Origin: Rhizobium sp. L1K21
GTDB lineage: Bacteria; Pseudomonadota; Alphaproteobacteria; Rhizobiales; Rhizobiaceae
NCBI RefSeq assembly: GCF_024055895.1
Contig: NZ_JAMXLE010000011.1
Span: 46,512-110,511 of the forward strand
DNA: 64,000 nucleotides
Direction of reading: 5' to 3'
Shown here: positions 45,374 through 54,363 of the stretch, in pieces
Layout of the letters: every line of letters begins with the position of its first letter
How positions within the stretch are numbered: position 1 is the stretch's first letter
Made by a program: the position numbers and the translations under genes
The notes under the pieces: generated by a model
Seen by the model: only the letters and a program-made list of their open reading frames with translations
Database searches by the model: none
Told to the model about the DNA's origin: nothing

Positions 45374-47209
45374 ATGTCCGATTTCGAATGGCTTCCAGAG
45401 ACAGGCAGCCTTGATTTTCAAACGTTGAAACAGGGCTATGTCAGTGGAAGGCTGACGCCGGTTGAAGTGGTCAACGCCATTTATGACCGTATCGAAGCGC
45501 GCGGTGACGATCACGTCTGGATCTATCTCGTTCCGCGCGAGGAGGCGATTGCCGCCGCGCAAACGCTGCAGGATACCGGGCTTGATGATCGCCCGCTTTG
45601 GGGCATCCCTTTTTCCATCAAGGACTGCAACGACGTTATTGGGCTTCCCACCACAAATGCCCTGAAGGAAAGTGCCTATATAGCGGAAAGCACAGGCCAG
45701 GCGGTGACGCGGCTTTTTGATTCCGGTGCCATTCTGATTGGCAAAACCAATATGGATCAGTTCGGTATCGGCCTTGTTGGAATGCGCACGCCCTATGGTG
45801 CCTGCTCCAATGTTTTCGATGAAGACTATATTTCAGGCGGGTCCAGTTCGGGTTCCGGCGTTTCGGTGGCTGCGGGCCTTTCAAGCTTCTCCATTGCCAA
45901 TGATGCGGCAGGTTCAGGCCGGGTCCCGGCCGGTTTCAACAACATTGTCGGCATCAAACCCACGCCGGGCATCATCAGCAATGCCTGCGTTTCCGGCGGT
46001 GGGTGCGTTAAGACGATTGAGACGCTTTCGGTTTTTTCGCTCACGGTTGAAGATGGCATGGCCGTCATGCGCGTCATCGCGGGCTACGATCCGGACTATC
46101 CATTCTCGAAGCCGGAAGCCGATAATGTACCGCTGGACATCAAAGCGCCCCCGCCTCATTTCCGCTTCGGTATTCCTGCAGGGGACGCGCTCCGCTTTTT
46201 TGGCGACAAGGAGGCCGAGCGTTTGTTCGGCGAGGCGGTTGATCGCCTGACTGCCATGGGTGGCGAGCCTGTACCCGTCGATTTTGGGCCTTTCGAAGAA
46301 ACCCAGCGCATTCTCTACGATGGCCCATGGATATCGGAACGGGCGTTGAGCCTCGACAAGATGCTCGCGGAATATGGCGACGCCATCCATCCGGTCACCA
46401 GGGGAATTTTGGAAAATAGCGGCCAATATTCCGCACTCGACACCTTTCGCGCGATCCACAGGATTGCCGAACTCAAATGCCAGACACGCCCCGTTTGGAA
46501 CGATATAGCAGTCCTTCTGGTTCCAACGACGCCGACGATCTACAAGAAGTCTGAGATTCTGGAAGATCCGGTTGCGCTCAACGCAAAGCTCGGCATTTAT
46601 ACGAATTTCGTCAACCTGATGGGGCTTTGCGGCGTTGCAGTACCCAATGGTTTCCGCGTTGATGGTCTGCCTTCAGGCGTGACTTTCTTGGGGCCGAGTT
46701 TTTCAGAGGCGTCTATTGCCGGTATAGCTGCAGCATTTCACCGAGAAACCGGCCTGGGACTTGGCAAGAACCTGAACGCCTATCCGGACTATCAGCATGA
46801 TGGGCAACTTCCCGTGGACCACCGTGAGATCGCCGTCGTGGGCGCGCATCTCTCCGGCATGCCGCTCAACCATGAACTCACGGAGCGCGGAGGTGTTTTC
46901 CGCCACGTGGCGAGGACGACGCCGGATTATCGCCTCTATTCACTGGACGGCACAGTTCCTGCAAAGCCGGGCATGCAACGCGACCCGCAATTTTCAGGCA
47001 CTGGCATTGAACTTGAAATCTGGTCGCTGCCGCTGGAAGGATTTGCCGATTTTGTCGAGCGCATTCCGCAGCCGCTTGGACTTGGCAAGATAACCATGAC
47101 TGATGGACGTCAAGTTTCCGGGTTCCTGTGCGAAGCGGCCGCGCTTGTTGGTGCGCGTGAAATAACCGAGTATGGCGGATGGCGCGGCTTCAAAGCCGCC
47201 AACCCCTGA
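45374..47209 (+). CDS. atzF: Allophanate hydrolase
   Basis: 611 residues from the ATG at 45374, with AGAGG 8 bases upstream. N-terminal amidase-signature domain with Ser-cisSer-Lys: Lys83 (GIPFSIKDCND), Ser158 in SGGSSSGSG and nucleophile Ser181 in NDAAGSGRVPAG. The C-terminal domain (from about residue 480: VVGAHLSGMPLNHEL ... EIWSLPLEGFADFVERIPQPLGLGK) is the one that in AtzF finishes breakdown of N-carboxycarbamate. Reaction: allophanate to 2 CO2 + 2 NH3. Without an adjacent urea carboxylase gene, allophanate is likely supplied by the biuret-hydrolase-like enzyme. Confidence 0.93.
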   Translation: MSDFEWLPETGSLDFQTLKQGYVSGRLTPVEVVNAIYDRIEARGDDHVWIYLVPREEAIAAAQTLQDTGLDDRPLWGIPFSIKDCNDVIGLPTTNALKESAYIAESTGQAVTRLFDSGAILIGKTNMDQFGIGLVGMRTPYGACSNVFDEDYISGGSSSGSGVSVAAGLSSFSIANDAAGSGRVPAGFNNIVGIKPTPGIISNACVSGGGCVKTIETLSVFSLTVEDGMAVMRVIAGYDPDYPFSKPEADNVPLDIKAPPPHFRFGIPAGDALRFFGDKEAERLFGEAVDRLTAMGGEPVPVDFGPFEETQRILYDGPWISERALSLDKMLAEYGDAIHPVTRGILENSGQYSALDTFRAIHRIAELKCQTRPVWNDIAVLLVPTTPTIYKKSEILEDPVALNAKLGIYTNFVNLMGLCGVAVPNGFRVDGLPSGVTFLGPSFSEASIAGIAAAFHRETGLGLGKNLNAYPDYQHDGQLPVDHREIAVVGAHLSGMPLNHELTERGGVFRHVARTTPDYRLYSLDGTVPAKPGMQRDPQFSGTGIELEIWSLPLEGFADFVERIPQPLGLGKITMTDGRQVSGFLCEAAALVGAREITEYGGWRGFKAANP

Positions 47210-47244
47210 TCCGGTTCGCCTTTCAGCAAACCGCAAGAACAGCA

Positions 47245-47269
47245 AAGGGTGTCCTTAATGGACGCCCTT
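47245..47269. terminator. Bidirectional hairpin between convergent operons
   Basis: AAGGGTGTCC and GGACGCCCTT pair over 10 positions (one G-T wobble) around a 5-base loop, between the allophanate hydrolase stop and overlapping the 3' end of the convergent permease gene. No strong T-run on either side. Confidence 0.5.
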
Positions 47270-48073
47270 GGTCAATCCTTGCACGAAATAGCGGTTCAGG
47301 AACAAAACGATCAAAACGATCGGGATCGTTGAAAAGTGCGCCAGTGCGCCAAGCGTGCCCCAAGTGATATCTTTTGTACCATATGCGGATAGCAGAGCCA
47401 CCGAAATCGGTTTGGAATCCAGCTGCGTGAGGAACATCGCAAACAAGAAGTCATTCCACGAAAACAGAACGCAAAACAGGGCCGACGCCACAATGCCTGA
47501 GCGTACTGCCGGCAGCGACACCCGCCAGAAGGCGGAGAACTGATGGCAACCGTCTGTTAGTGCGGCCTCTTCGAGCTCTTTGGGCAGCGCCCGAAAGTAG
47601 GAGTACATCATGTAGGTGACAAAAGCCGTGTTGAGCACGCAATTGATCAAGACGACGCTGAACCAATGTCCAACGAGCCCGATATCACGCATCATGAGAT
47701 AGAACGGTATGAGCGCCGCAACAGCGGGCACCATGCGGATCGACATGAAGAAATAAGCAAGTGCCATGGCCAGACGGTGGGAGGAGCGTGCCAGCGCATA
47801 ACCGGCAGGAACGCCAAGCAAAAGCGACAGAACCATTGAACCGCCGGCGATAAAGATGCTGGACCGGACCAGAGAGGGAACGTCAAACACCGACAATGCC
47901 TTCCTGAACTGGTCCAGCGTCGGGGTGAAGCCGAAGCGAGGCGGAATGGAGAAGATGTCGATTGAGGGTTTGTATGCCGTCGTTGCCAGCCAGATAAATG
48001 GCAATAGAAAGAAGGCAAGCATGAAGAAAAGAAAACCGCGTCTGGCGGCGTCCAGTGCGATCTGTCTGCTCAT
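47255..48073 (-). CDS. Sugar-type ABC permease, MalG family
   Basis: 272 residues, six membrane helices; EAA loop ELEEAALTDGCHQFSAFWRVSLPAVRSGI near residue 175. Opening AFFLLPFIWLATTAYKPSIDIFSIPPRFGF is typical of MalG/UgpE proteins. Translationally coupled to the upstream permease (ATGA overlap). Works with the ATPase encoded at 40761-41921. Confidence 0.94.
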   Translation of the reverse strand: MSRQIALDAARRGFLFFMLAFFLLPFIWLATTAYKPSIDIFSIPPRFGFTPTLDQFRKALSVFDVPSLVRSSIFIAGGSMVLSLLLGVPAGYALARSSHRLAMALAYFFMSIRMVPAVAALIPFYLMMRDIGLVGHWFSVVLINCVLNTAFVTYMMYSYFRALPKELEEAALTDGCHQFSAFWRVSLPAVRSGIVASALFCVLFSWNDFLFAMFLTQLDSKPISVALLSAYGTKDITWGTLGALAHFSTIPIVLIVLFLNRYFVQGLTKGVH

Positions 48074-49020
48074 TGGGTGCTGGCCTTCTTGTCATAATGG
48101 CGGATCAGGAAAATGAGTGCGGCCGCAATGATTGCCGTGCAGAGCAAGGACACATTCGCGATGGCTGACGCCTTACCGATATTGAAGAAGCTCAAGCCTT
48201 CCTTCACCGCATAGACCATCAATGTGTTGGTCGCATTGCCCGGCCCCCCGCCGGTGGTCACGAACACGCTGTCAAAGACCCTGAATGCGTCGATTGTTCG
48301 GATGGTGAGTGCAAGAAGAACAGATGGAAGCATCAGTGGAAGTGTGATCTTGCGGAAAATGCGAAGCGGTTTGGCGCCATCGACAGCGGCGGCTTCGAGA
48401 ATATCGGTCGGCAGCGCCTTCAATCCCGCCAGCAGGATGAGCGCCACAAGCGGTGTCCATTCCCAAATGTCGATGAAGACAAGCGTGGCAAGCGCGGTAT
48501 TTTGCGAGGCAAACAAACCGCGCGGGTCGCTGAGCCCCCATTGTGCCAGATAATATCCGATCAGCCCATAGTCGGCGAGCAACAGGCCTTTGAAAATAAG
48601 GCCGACAACCAGCGGCGTGATGGTAACCGGGATGAGGATCAACGTGAGGCAGATGCGGTTAAACCGGTCATCGCGCCACAAAGCAAGCGCTATCGCAAAG
48701 CCCAGCACCAATTCAAAGAAGACGGCAGAAGCCGTGAAAACAATCGTGTTGATCAGCGACCGTTGCATGTCGCTGTCAAACATCAGTTCGACATAGTTTC
48801 CGAAGCCTATGAACTCGGTGCGCGCGGGCTTGAGCAGATTGTAGTCGTAAAGGCTGTACCATATCCCTTTCAGGAGCGGATAAACGCCGAAGCCAAGAAC
48901 ATAAACAAGGGCGGGAAGAGCCATCGCGATGAGAAACATCTTGCGGCGCTGGGCAAATGTCAGCCCGCCGAAACCGGCAAATTGATTGACCAGAGGTTCG
49001 GTGCTTGCGGAAAGGGCCAT
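48070..49020 (-). CDS. Sugar-type ABC permease, MalF family
   Basis: 316 residues with six membrane helices. N-terminal part ALPALVYVLGFGVYPLLKGIWYSLYDYNLLKP and EAA loop PTDILEAAAVDGAKPLRIFRKITLPLMLPSVL near residue 210 mark it as a UgpA/MalF-type permease. Forms the channel with the MalG-type protein. Separated from the binding-protein gene by 150 bases that contain a strong hairpin. Confidence 0.94.
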   Translation of the reverse strand: MALSASTEPLVNQFAGFGGLTFAQRRKMFLIAMALPALVYVLGFGVYPLLKGIWYSLYDYNLLKPARTEFIGFGNYVELMFDSDMQRSLINTIVFTASAVFFELVLGFAIALALWRDDRFNRICLTLILIPVTITPLVVGLIFKGLLLADYGLIGYYLAQWGLSDPRGLFASQNTALATLVFIDIWEWTPLVALILLAGLKALPTDILEAAAVDGAKPLRIFRKITLPLMLPSVLLALTIRTIDAFRVFDSVFVTTGGGPGNATNTLMVYAVKEGLSFFNIGKASAIANVSLLCTAIIAAALIFLIRHYDKKASTQ

Positions 49021-49129
49021 TCAGTCGAAAACCATCAATAAACTCGCATCAGCCGCTCATATGAACATGGACGACGGCAAAAGGGAACCGATGCGGGAAC
49101 AACGGAGAGTGGTTCTTCCCGCCCTCGGT

Positions 49130-49163
49130 TGACGTTCGGCCATGTGGACACGGCCGAACGTCA
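49130..49163 (-). other. Perfect 12-bp hairpin between binding-protein and permease genes
   Basis: TGACGTTCGGCC and GGCCGAACGTCA form a perfect 12-bp stem with a 10-base loop, 8 bases after the binding-protein stop. As no T-run follows, an attenuator or 3'-end stabiliser for the binding-protein message is likely. Confidence 0.65.
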
Positions 49164-49170
49164 TGGGCAA

Positions 49171-50457
49171 TCAAAACACCTTGACTGCAGCGTCCTGTGC
49201 CTTGTCCAATGCAGCTTTAGGCTCTTCATCACCAACGAGCACCGAATTGACGGCGGTGCCGAGAATGTCCTGAATTTCAGGATATTCAGGGATGCGCGGA
49301 CGATAGTCGCCGTCGCCCTTTTCAAAGGCCGTGTCGAGCAGTGGAAGGAATGGATATTTCGCATTCAGCTCAGGATCGGCAACCACGCTCTTGCGGATGT
49401 AGCTGCCAGCGCCCTTCATGTTGAAAGCCTTGTGAACGTCCGGGCTCGTGATCCATTTGATAAAGGCCCAGGCCGCCTCCTTCTGCTTGTCATTGATATC
49501 AGCATTGATGGCCAAACCCCAACCGCCAATACCATAGAGTTCGGGCAGTCCTTCGCCGCGTGGTGCAAGCGCAAGCCCAACCGTGTCGACGACTTTCGAA
49601 ATTTCCGGATTGAAGTAACCCGGCGCGCCGACAGACCAGGTCTGCATGGTTGCGGCAATGCCCTGACGGAAGCTTTCTTCACGGCCACCCCAGTCATAGT
49701 CTGCAGCACCGGGAGGAGCTGCTTTCTTGAAGAGGTCCCGATAGACTTCCAGGCTCTTGACGTTGGCCTCAGAGTTGAGGGCTGGTTTGCCATCTTCATC
49801 AAGGATGGAGCCGCCCATTTCGGCATTATACTGCATCCAGTCCTGGGCAACGGCGGGACCTTTTTGCCCATTGGCAACAAAGCCATACTGGTTCTTGGAA
49901 GGATCGGTCAGCTTGTAGGCGGCATCGACCAGCTCTTCCATGGTTTTCGGCACGTCAAGACCCGCTGCTTCAAAGAGATCTTTACGGTACGCCAGAACGT
50001 TGGCGTATCCCGCGAAGGGATAGGCAACCTGTTTGCCTTCATAATTGCCAAGCGCATCCATCAGCTTGGGATAGATATCGTCGGTTCCCAGTTCGGCCTT
50101 GTCTCTTTCAATAAGGTCTTTCAGATCGACCGTGAAATCGTTTTGCGCATACTGACCAGCCCAGACGATATCCATTGTAATAAGATCATAGCCGCCCGTA
50201 TTGCCGACAAAGTCTGCCGTCGTCTTTGTAAGCAGCGAGCCGTAGTCGAGAATGTCAACCTTGACCTCTGCGCCCGTTGCTTCCTTGAACTCAGGTGCCA
50301 TTTCCACCAGCACGGTCGAGAACTGGTCGTTCATGGATGCGAGGTTGAGCGTTACGCCCTCAAATGGTTTGTCCTGAGCATGACCAACGCCTGCTGATGC
50401 AACAGCCATCAGGCAGACGGTGGACAGTATTTTTATATTCCCCTTTATGCGAGCCAT
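49171..50457 (-). CDS. Extracellular solute-binding protein, sugar ABC family
   Basis: 428 residues from the ATG at 50457, which has CAGGAGA 8 bases upstream; the frame extends 10 codons further. Signal peptide (KILSTVCLMAVASAGVGHA, cut before QDKPF), then a type II binding-protein fold with VTLNLASMNDQF, YDLITMDIVWAGQYAQ and GGWGLAINADINDKQKEAAWAFIKWI. Family 1 solute-binding proteins carry oligosaccharides, polyols, glycerophosphodiesters or betaine-like compounds. Head of the transporter operon. Confidence 0.94.
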   Translation of the reverse strand: MARIKGNIKILSTVCLMAVASAGVGHAQDKPFEGVTLNLASMNDQFSTVLVEMAPEFKEATGAEVKVDILDYGSLLTKTTADFVGNTGGYDLITMDIVWAGQYAQNDFTVDLKDLIERDKAELGTDDIYPKLMDALGNYEGKQVAYPFAGYANVLAYRKDLFEAAGLDVPKTMEELVDAAYKLTDPSKNQYGFVANGQKGPAVAQDWMQYNAEMGGSILDEDGKPALNSEANVKSLEVYRDLFKKAAPPGAADYDWGGREESFRQGIAATMQTWSVGAPGYFNPEISKVVDTVGLALAPRGEGLPELYGIGGWGLAINADINDKQKEAAWAFIKWITSPDVHKAFNMKGAGSYIRKSVVADPELNAKYPFLPLLDTAFEKGDGDYRPRIPEYPEIQDILGTAVNSVLVGDEEPKAALDKAQDAAVKVF

Positions 50458-50510
50458 TTTGGTTTCTCCTGTCATGATCGAATTCAACTATACATCAAAC
50501 AAAAACGCAC

Positions 50511-50524
50511 TCAAGTGCACTTGA
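50511..50524. promoter_or_regulatory. Perfect 14-bp palindrome in the divergent promoter region
   Basis: TCAAGTGCACTTGA is an exact palindrome in the AT-rich gap between the binding-protein gene (minus) and the FAD monooxygenase gene (plus). Its right end runs into TTGACA (50521-50526), a -35-like hexamer for plus-strand transcription. A regulator bound here would control both operons. Which regulator is not known. Confidence 0.6.
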
Positions 50525-50700
50525 CAAAAAAGTCATAAAGGCCCGAATATAACATTTATGAACATATTCGCGCAAAAAATGATTGATTTCCGCGCAGTTT
50601 GTTTAAATATTAGGCAATCAAGCACTGCAAACGCCCACATCAGTTGCTTAGTTACTTTGATGACGCATGTTGCCCCGCGTTTGGGAGGCGGAAATGAGGC

Positions 50701-52149
50701 ATGATGGAACGTGGTAGGTTGGAAGGACGGCTTGAAGCTCTGGCCAGAGCCGCGCTTGAGGAGATGGAGAGAACGGAGGCGATCAGCGATAGCTGGTTAC
50801 CACCACTACCGGCTGGCGCTGAGACGCCTTATTATAATGTCGTCATTTGCGGTGCTGGCATGTCGGGCCTTGCGATTGCCTTTGGCTTGAAGCGCCGCGG
50901 CGTAAGCGATGTGCTTATCGTAGACCGTAATCCGGAGGGCAGAGAAGGGCCTTGGGTGGGGTGCGCCCGCATGAAAACATTGCGGTCTCCAAAGCACCTG
51001 ACAGGACCGGATTTCGGTATTCCGTCTCTCACGCCGCGTGCATGGTTCGAAGCAGTTTACGGTGAACAGGCCTGGGCGAGCCTCGGCAAAATGTCCCGGC
51101 AGGACTGGATGGCATATCTTGACTGGTATCGCGCCTTCACCCTGCCGACAGTCGAAAACAATACCGAGTTGCAGAAGATCAAGTGGAACGAAGGGTGGCT
51201 GGAGCTGACGCTTGGCGCAAACGACGATATTCGCCGCGTTCGCTGCCGCCACCTTATTCTCGCAACCGGCATAGATGGCGCAGGCGCGCCCAGCCTGCCG
51301 GGTTTCATGCACGATATTCCCAAACGCTTCTGGACACACAGTGCCGAAATTGCCGATGACAGCCATCTTGCAAAACGCGATGTCGCTATTCTGGGCTCTG
51401 CAACATCCAGTTTTGATTGGGCTGTCACAGCATTGGAAGAAGGTGCCCGGAAAGTGACGATGATCGGCCGTGCGCGCAAACTTGGGCGAACCGAAGTGCT
51501 CGACTGGACAAATTTTCCCGGTTATCTCGGCCATTTTGCCGAATTGCCGGACGTTGAGCGCTGGCGTTTCAGCAGGCTTTACAACAGTTTTCAGGTGCCA
51601 CCCACGCAGGACCAATTTGACCGTGCCATTTCCCACCCCGATTTCAGCATGCAGTTAGGCCAGAATGTGCGCTCTGTGAATGTTGAAGGCGACAAGCTTC
51701 GCATTCAAACGGATGATGCCACCTTGGTGGTTGACCATATCCTGCTTGGAACGGGTTATGTGCACGACATGTCGCTGCGGCCGGAATTGTCTGACATCGC
51801 ACCCCATGTCGCCCTTTGGCGGGATCGCTTTACGCCACCGGCAGATCAGGAGTGCGATGTTCTTGCGAACTATCCCTATATGGGACCAGGTTTTGAGCTG
51901 ATGCCCAAAACGTGCGGAGAACATGATTGGCTACAGCGGATTCATATGTTCAACTGTGCAGCATTGCCGAGCCTCGGACCGGTCAGCAATGGTCTCACTG
52001 GCATGAAATACGGCCTTCCACGTATCGTCGATGCCGTTGCAGGGAGCCTTTTTGCCGCGTCCACGGAGGAGTTTGCCCGTGACTTCGCCCTATTCAACAA
52101 GGATCATTTCGACCCGCGGGGCCTTGACGGCGAGGAGTGCAAGCGATGA
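50701..52149 (+). CDS. FAD-dependent monooxygenase-like oxidoreductase
   Basis: 482 residues (ATG at 50701 or 50704; GGGAGG about 14 bases upstream). Two dinucleotide-binding motifs: GAGMSG (51-56) for FAD and GSATSSFDWAVTAL near residue 230 for NAD(P)H, plus LATGID and LGTGY, the layout of flavin monooxygenases of the FMO, BVMO and N-hydroxylase group. The exact BVMO fingerprint FxGxxxHxxxW is not evident. Likely oxygenates a nitrogen, sulfur or carbonyl-bearing substrate. First gene of a tightly packed five-gene operon. Confidence 0.85.
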   Translation: MMERGRLEGRLEALARAALEEMERTEAISDSWLPPLPAGAETPYYNVVICGAGMSGLAIAFGLKRRGVSDVLIVDRNPEGREGPWVGCARMKTLRSPKHLTGPDFGIPSLTPRAWFEAVYGEQAWASLGKMSRQDWMAYLDWYRAFTLPTVENNTELQKIKWNEGWLELTLGANDDIRRVRCRHLILATGIDGAGAPSLPGFMHDIPKRFWTHSAEIADDSHLAKRDVAILGSATSSFDWAVTALEEGARKVTMIGRARKLGRTEVLDWTNFPGYLGHFAELPDVERWRFSRLYNSFQVPPTQDQFDRAISHPDFSMQLGQNVRSVNVEGDKLRIQTDDATLVVDHILLGTGYVHDMSLRPELSDIAPHVALWRDRFTPPADQECDVLANYPYMGPGFELMPKTCGEHDWLQRIHMFNCAALPSLGPVSNGLTGMKYGLPRIVDAVAGSLFAASTEEFARDFALFNKDHFDPRGLDGEECKR

Positions 52150-53177
52150 CAAATCATATTTCGGAGGGTAGCCTGGATTCAATCCTGGATATTGCCCGCA
52201 AAGACAGTGTGGAGTTTCCATATCTGCTGGCCAATCATGCCCCGATGGTACTCATCGCGCTGGAGCGAATGGGTGCCTCTCCGTCACGCCTTGCCGAGTG
52301 GTATGCGGTCTATCGCGATACACACAAGCTGGCACCGCCTTCGCCATCCGTGGCGCCTATTGAAGCAGAAACGTGGAAAGGCGCCCTTGGCGACCGGTCG
52401 CGCGAAGCCGATTATCGTATCTTCTTTACGGGAGAGGTCGAACGCCTGGGAATTGATGCGGCAATACGGCAGTATTTGCCACATCTCATTCAAGGCGTTG
52501 CCGGCAGCGCCTTGCATCCGCTGATGCGGCTTGCTTATGCGGTGCTTAAGATGGATAAGGCCGAATCCGGAGCGGCTCTCGGCTATTGGGCTGCATGTTA
52601 TCTTCCAATGCCTTACCCCGGCGTTATTGAACCTGACACCCGCGATCCGGCTGCAATCCTGGCGGCTGTTTCATCCGTCGATGGCATTCGCACCTACAAA
52701 ACCGAGACTGACCTGCTGTGGCACAATATTCGTGCTGTGGCCGAACTGCCGGAGTTCGCTCCGTTGATCGGCCGGTTGAAATTCGATGAGAATACGCCGA
52801 AGCGCATGGCCGAGACGTCGCTTGCGGTATTTGCCGCCACGATGGATTTTTCTGCGCTCCATGCAGTGACAGGCATGCATTGGGTGCGTCTTGTCGCGCC
52901 CTATATTGATGACCCCGTCCCGCTTTACCGGGTCTTTTGGCAGGTCATTGCATCGCTTGTGCCAAAGATCGGGTTTCCCGACTTGCCATCCGCAAAAAGC
53001 CTGCAAATGATGCGCGAACTGCCCGCGCCCGATTGGGCCGATATCAAGGCCGCAGCCATTGCTTCGTCGGACGAACATGATGTCAGTCTCGTTTTCTCAG
53101 CCTCGCAGGAAGAAGAGGTTTGGGGCGATCGGCTCTATCAGGTTGTTGCCGCCCGCCGTGTCGGGCTTATTGAATAG
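52146..53177 (+). CDS. Questin-oxidase-like (DUF4243) protein
   Basis: 343 residues; GAGGAG stands 8 bases before the ATG, which overlaps the monooxygenase stop (ATGA). Family features: PYLLANHAPMVLIALERMGASPSRLAEWYAVYRD near the N-terminus and LPHLIQGVAGSALHPLMRLAYAVLK near residue 120, with conserved histidines. Questin oxidase (GedK) in fungi opens an anthraquinone ring with NADPH and O2; bacterial members are uncharacterised. Coupled translation with an FAD monooxygenase suggests a two-component oxygenase. This assignment is from motif recall and should be confirmed by profile search. Confidence 0.72.
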   Translation: MTNHISEGSLDSILDIARKDSVEFPYLLANHAPMVLIALERMGASPSRLAEWYAVYRDTHKLAPPSPSVAPIEAETWKGALGDRSREADYRIFFTGEVERLGIDAAIRQYLPHLIQGVAGSALHPLMRLAYAVLKMDKAESGAALGYWAACYLPMPYPGVIEPDTRDPAAILAAVSSVDGIRTYKTETDLLWHNIRAVAELPEFAPLIGRLKFDENTPKRMAETSLAVFAATMDFSALHAVTGMHWVRLVAPYIDDPVPLYRVFWQVIASLVPKIGFPDLPSAKSLQMMRELPAPDWADIKAAAIASSDEHDVSLVFSASQEEEVWGDRLYQVVAARRVGLIE

Positions 53178-53184
53178 GAAATGC

Positions 53185-54360
53185 ATGAACGCTGATCTTG
53201 TTATCGAAAATGTTCTGTTGCCGGATGGTACCCAGGGATCAGTCGCTATCTCAAGCGGGGTCATCCAGTCTATCGGACATGACAAACCATCTGCTGCTGC
53301 AGTGTATGATGCCAAGGGCGCACTGATAGCGCCGGGCCTTGTCGATGGCCATGTTCATCTCGACAAGACCCTGCTGGGGCTTCCGTTCATTCCGCACATT
53401 CGAGGTGATACGGTTGCCGAGCGTATTGAGGCTGAAAAACACATCCGCCGCACCCTGGAGGTGCCGGTTGAAACCCGCGGCGGTCTGTTGATCGAAAAGC
53501 TCTCAGCACAGGGCACGGTCGCGCTGCGCAGTCACGTGGATATTGATACGGAAATCGGGCTGAAAGGTCTTGAGGCGGAGCTGACGCTGAAAGAACGCTA
53601 TCATCATTTGATGGATATCCAGATCGTGGCGTTTCCTCAGTCGGGAATTCTGCGCGATCCCGGAACGGACGACCTCTTGAATGCAGCCATTGAGGCAGGT
53701 GCCGATCTTGTTGGCGGCCTGGACCCCGCAGGGATCGATGGCGATGTCAGCAGGCATCTTGATGTTGTTTTCAATATAGCGGAAAGGCATGGTGTCGGGG
53801 TCGATCTGCACTTGCATGACGGCGGTGCACTGGGGGCTTTCGAGCTGCGCCAGATCGCGGAGCGTACCTTGTCGCTTGGGCTAACCGGCAAGGTTGCTGT
53901 TAGCCATGCGTTCTGCCTTGGTGAGCTTGACGACGTTGATTTCGGTCGGACTGCAGCGCTGCTTGCAAAGGCCGACATTGCCATCATGACCACGGCGCCA
54001 GGACCGGTTTCCATGCCCCCGGTCAAACCGCTGCGCTCGGAAGGCGTACGTGTGTTCTGTGGCTCGGACAATATTCGCGATGCATGGTCGCCATTCGGGA
54101 ATGGCGATCTTCTGGAGCGCGCAGGCACCGTCTGCGACCGGCAGGACTATCGCTCCGATGAGGACCTCGCTCTTGCTTTCAGTCTCGTGACGGAAATGTC
54201 TTCTCAGGTGATGGGCCGTGAAGGCGGTCTTGTTGTGGGTGCTCCTGCGGATTTTGTGCTGCTACCCGTCGGCTCTATCGCTGAAGCGGTCGCGGAACGT
54301 CCGCGGCAGCGCACAGTGTTCAAGCGCGGCATCAATGTCACGCCGGGTGCGGGAGAATAA
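53185..54360 (+). CDS. Amidohydrolase, cytosine deaminase/AtzC-like
   Basis: 391 residues from the ATG at 53185 (TAGGAA upstream). Metal site: His55 and His57 in GLVDGHVHLDK, further His in VGVDLHLHDGG and AVSHAFCLGE, and the catalytic Asp in VFCGSDNIRDAW. This is the CodA/AtzC branch, whose members deaminate cytosine, N-isopropylammelide and related rings. With biuret-hydrolase-like and allophanate hydrolase genes nearby, a triazine, pyrimidine or hydantoin-like ring is a reasonable substrate. Confidence 0.88.
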   Translation: MNADLVIENVLLPDGTQGSVAISSGVIQSIGHDKPSAAAVYDAKGALIAPGLVDGHVHLDKTLLGLPFIPHIRGDTVAERIEAEKHIRRTLEVPVETRGGLLIEKLSAQGTVALRSHVDIDTEIGLKGLEAELTLKERYHHLMDIQIVAFPQSGILRDPGTDDLLNAAIEAGADLVGGLDPAGIDGDVSRHLDVVFNIAERHGVGVDLHLHDGGALGAFELRQIAERTLSLGLTGKVAVSHAFCLGELDDVDFGRTAALLAKADIAIMTTAPGPVSMPPVKPLRSEGVRVFCGSDNIRDAWSPFGNGDLLERAGTVCDRQDYRSDEDLALAFSLVTEMSSQVMGREGGLVVGAPADFVLLPVGSIAEAVAERPRQRTVFKRGINVTPGAGE

Positions 54361-54363
54361 CCT

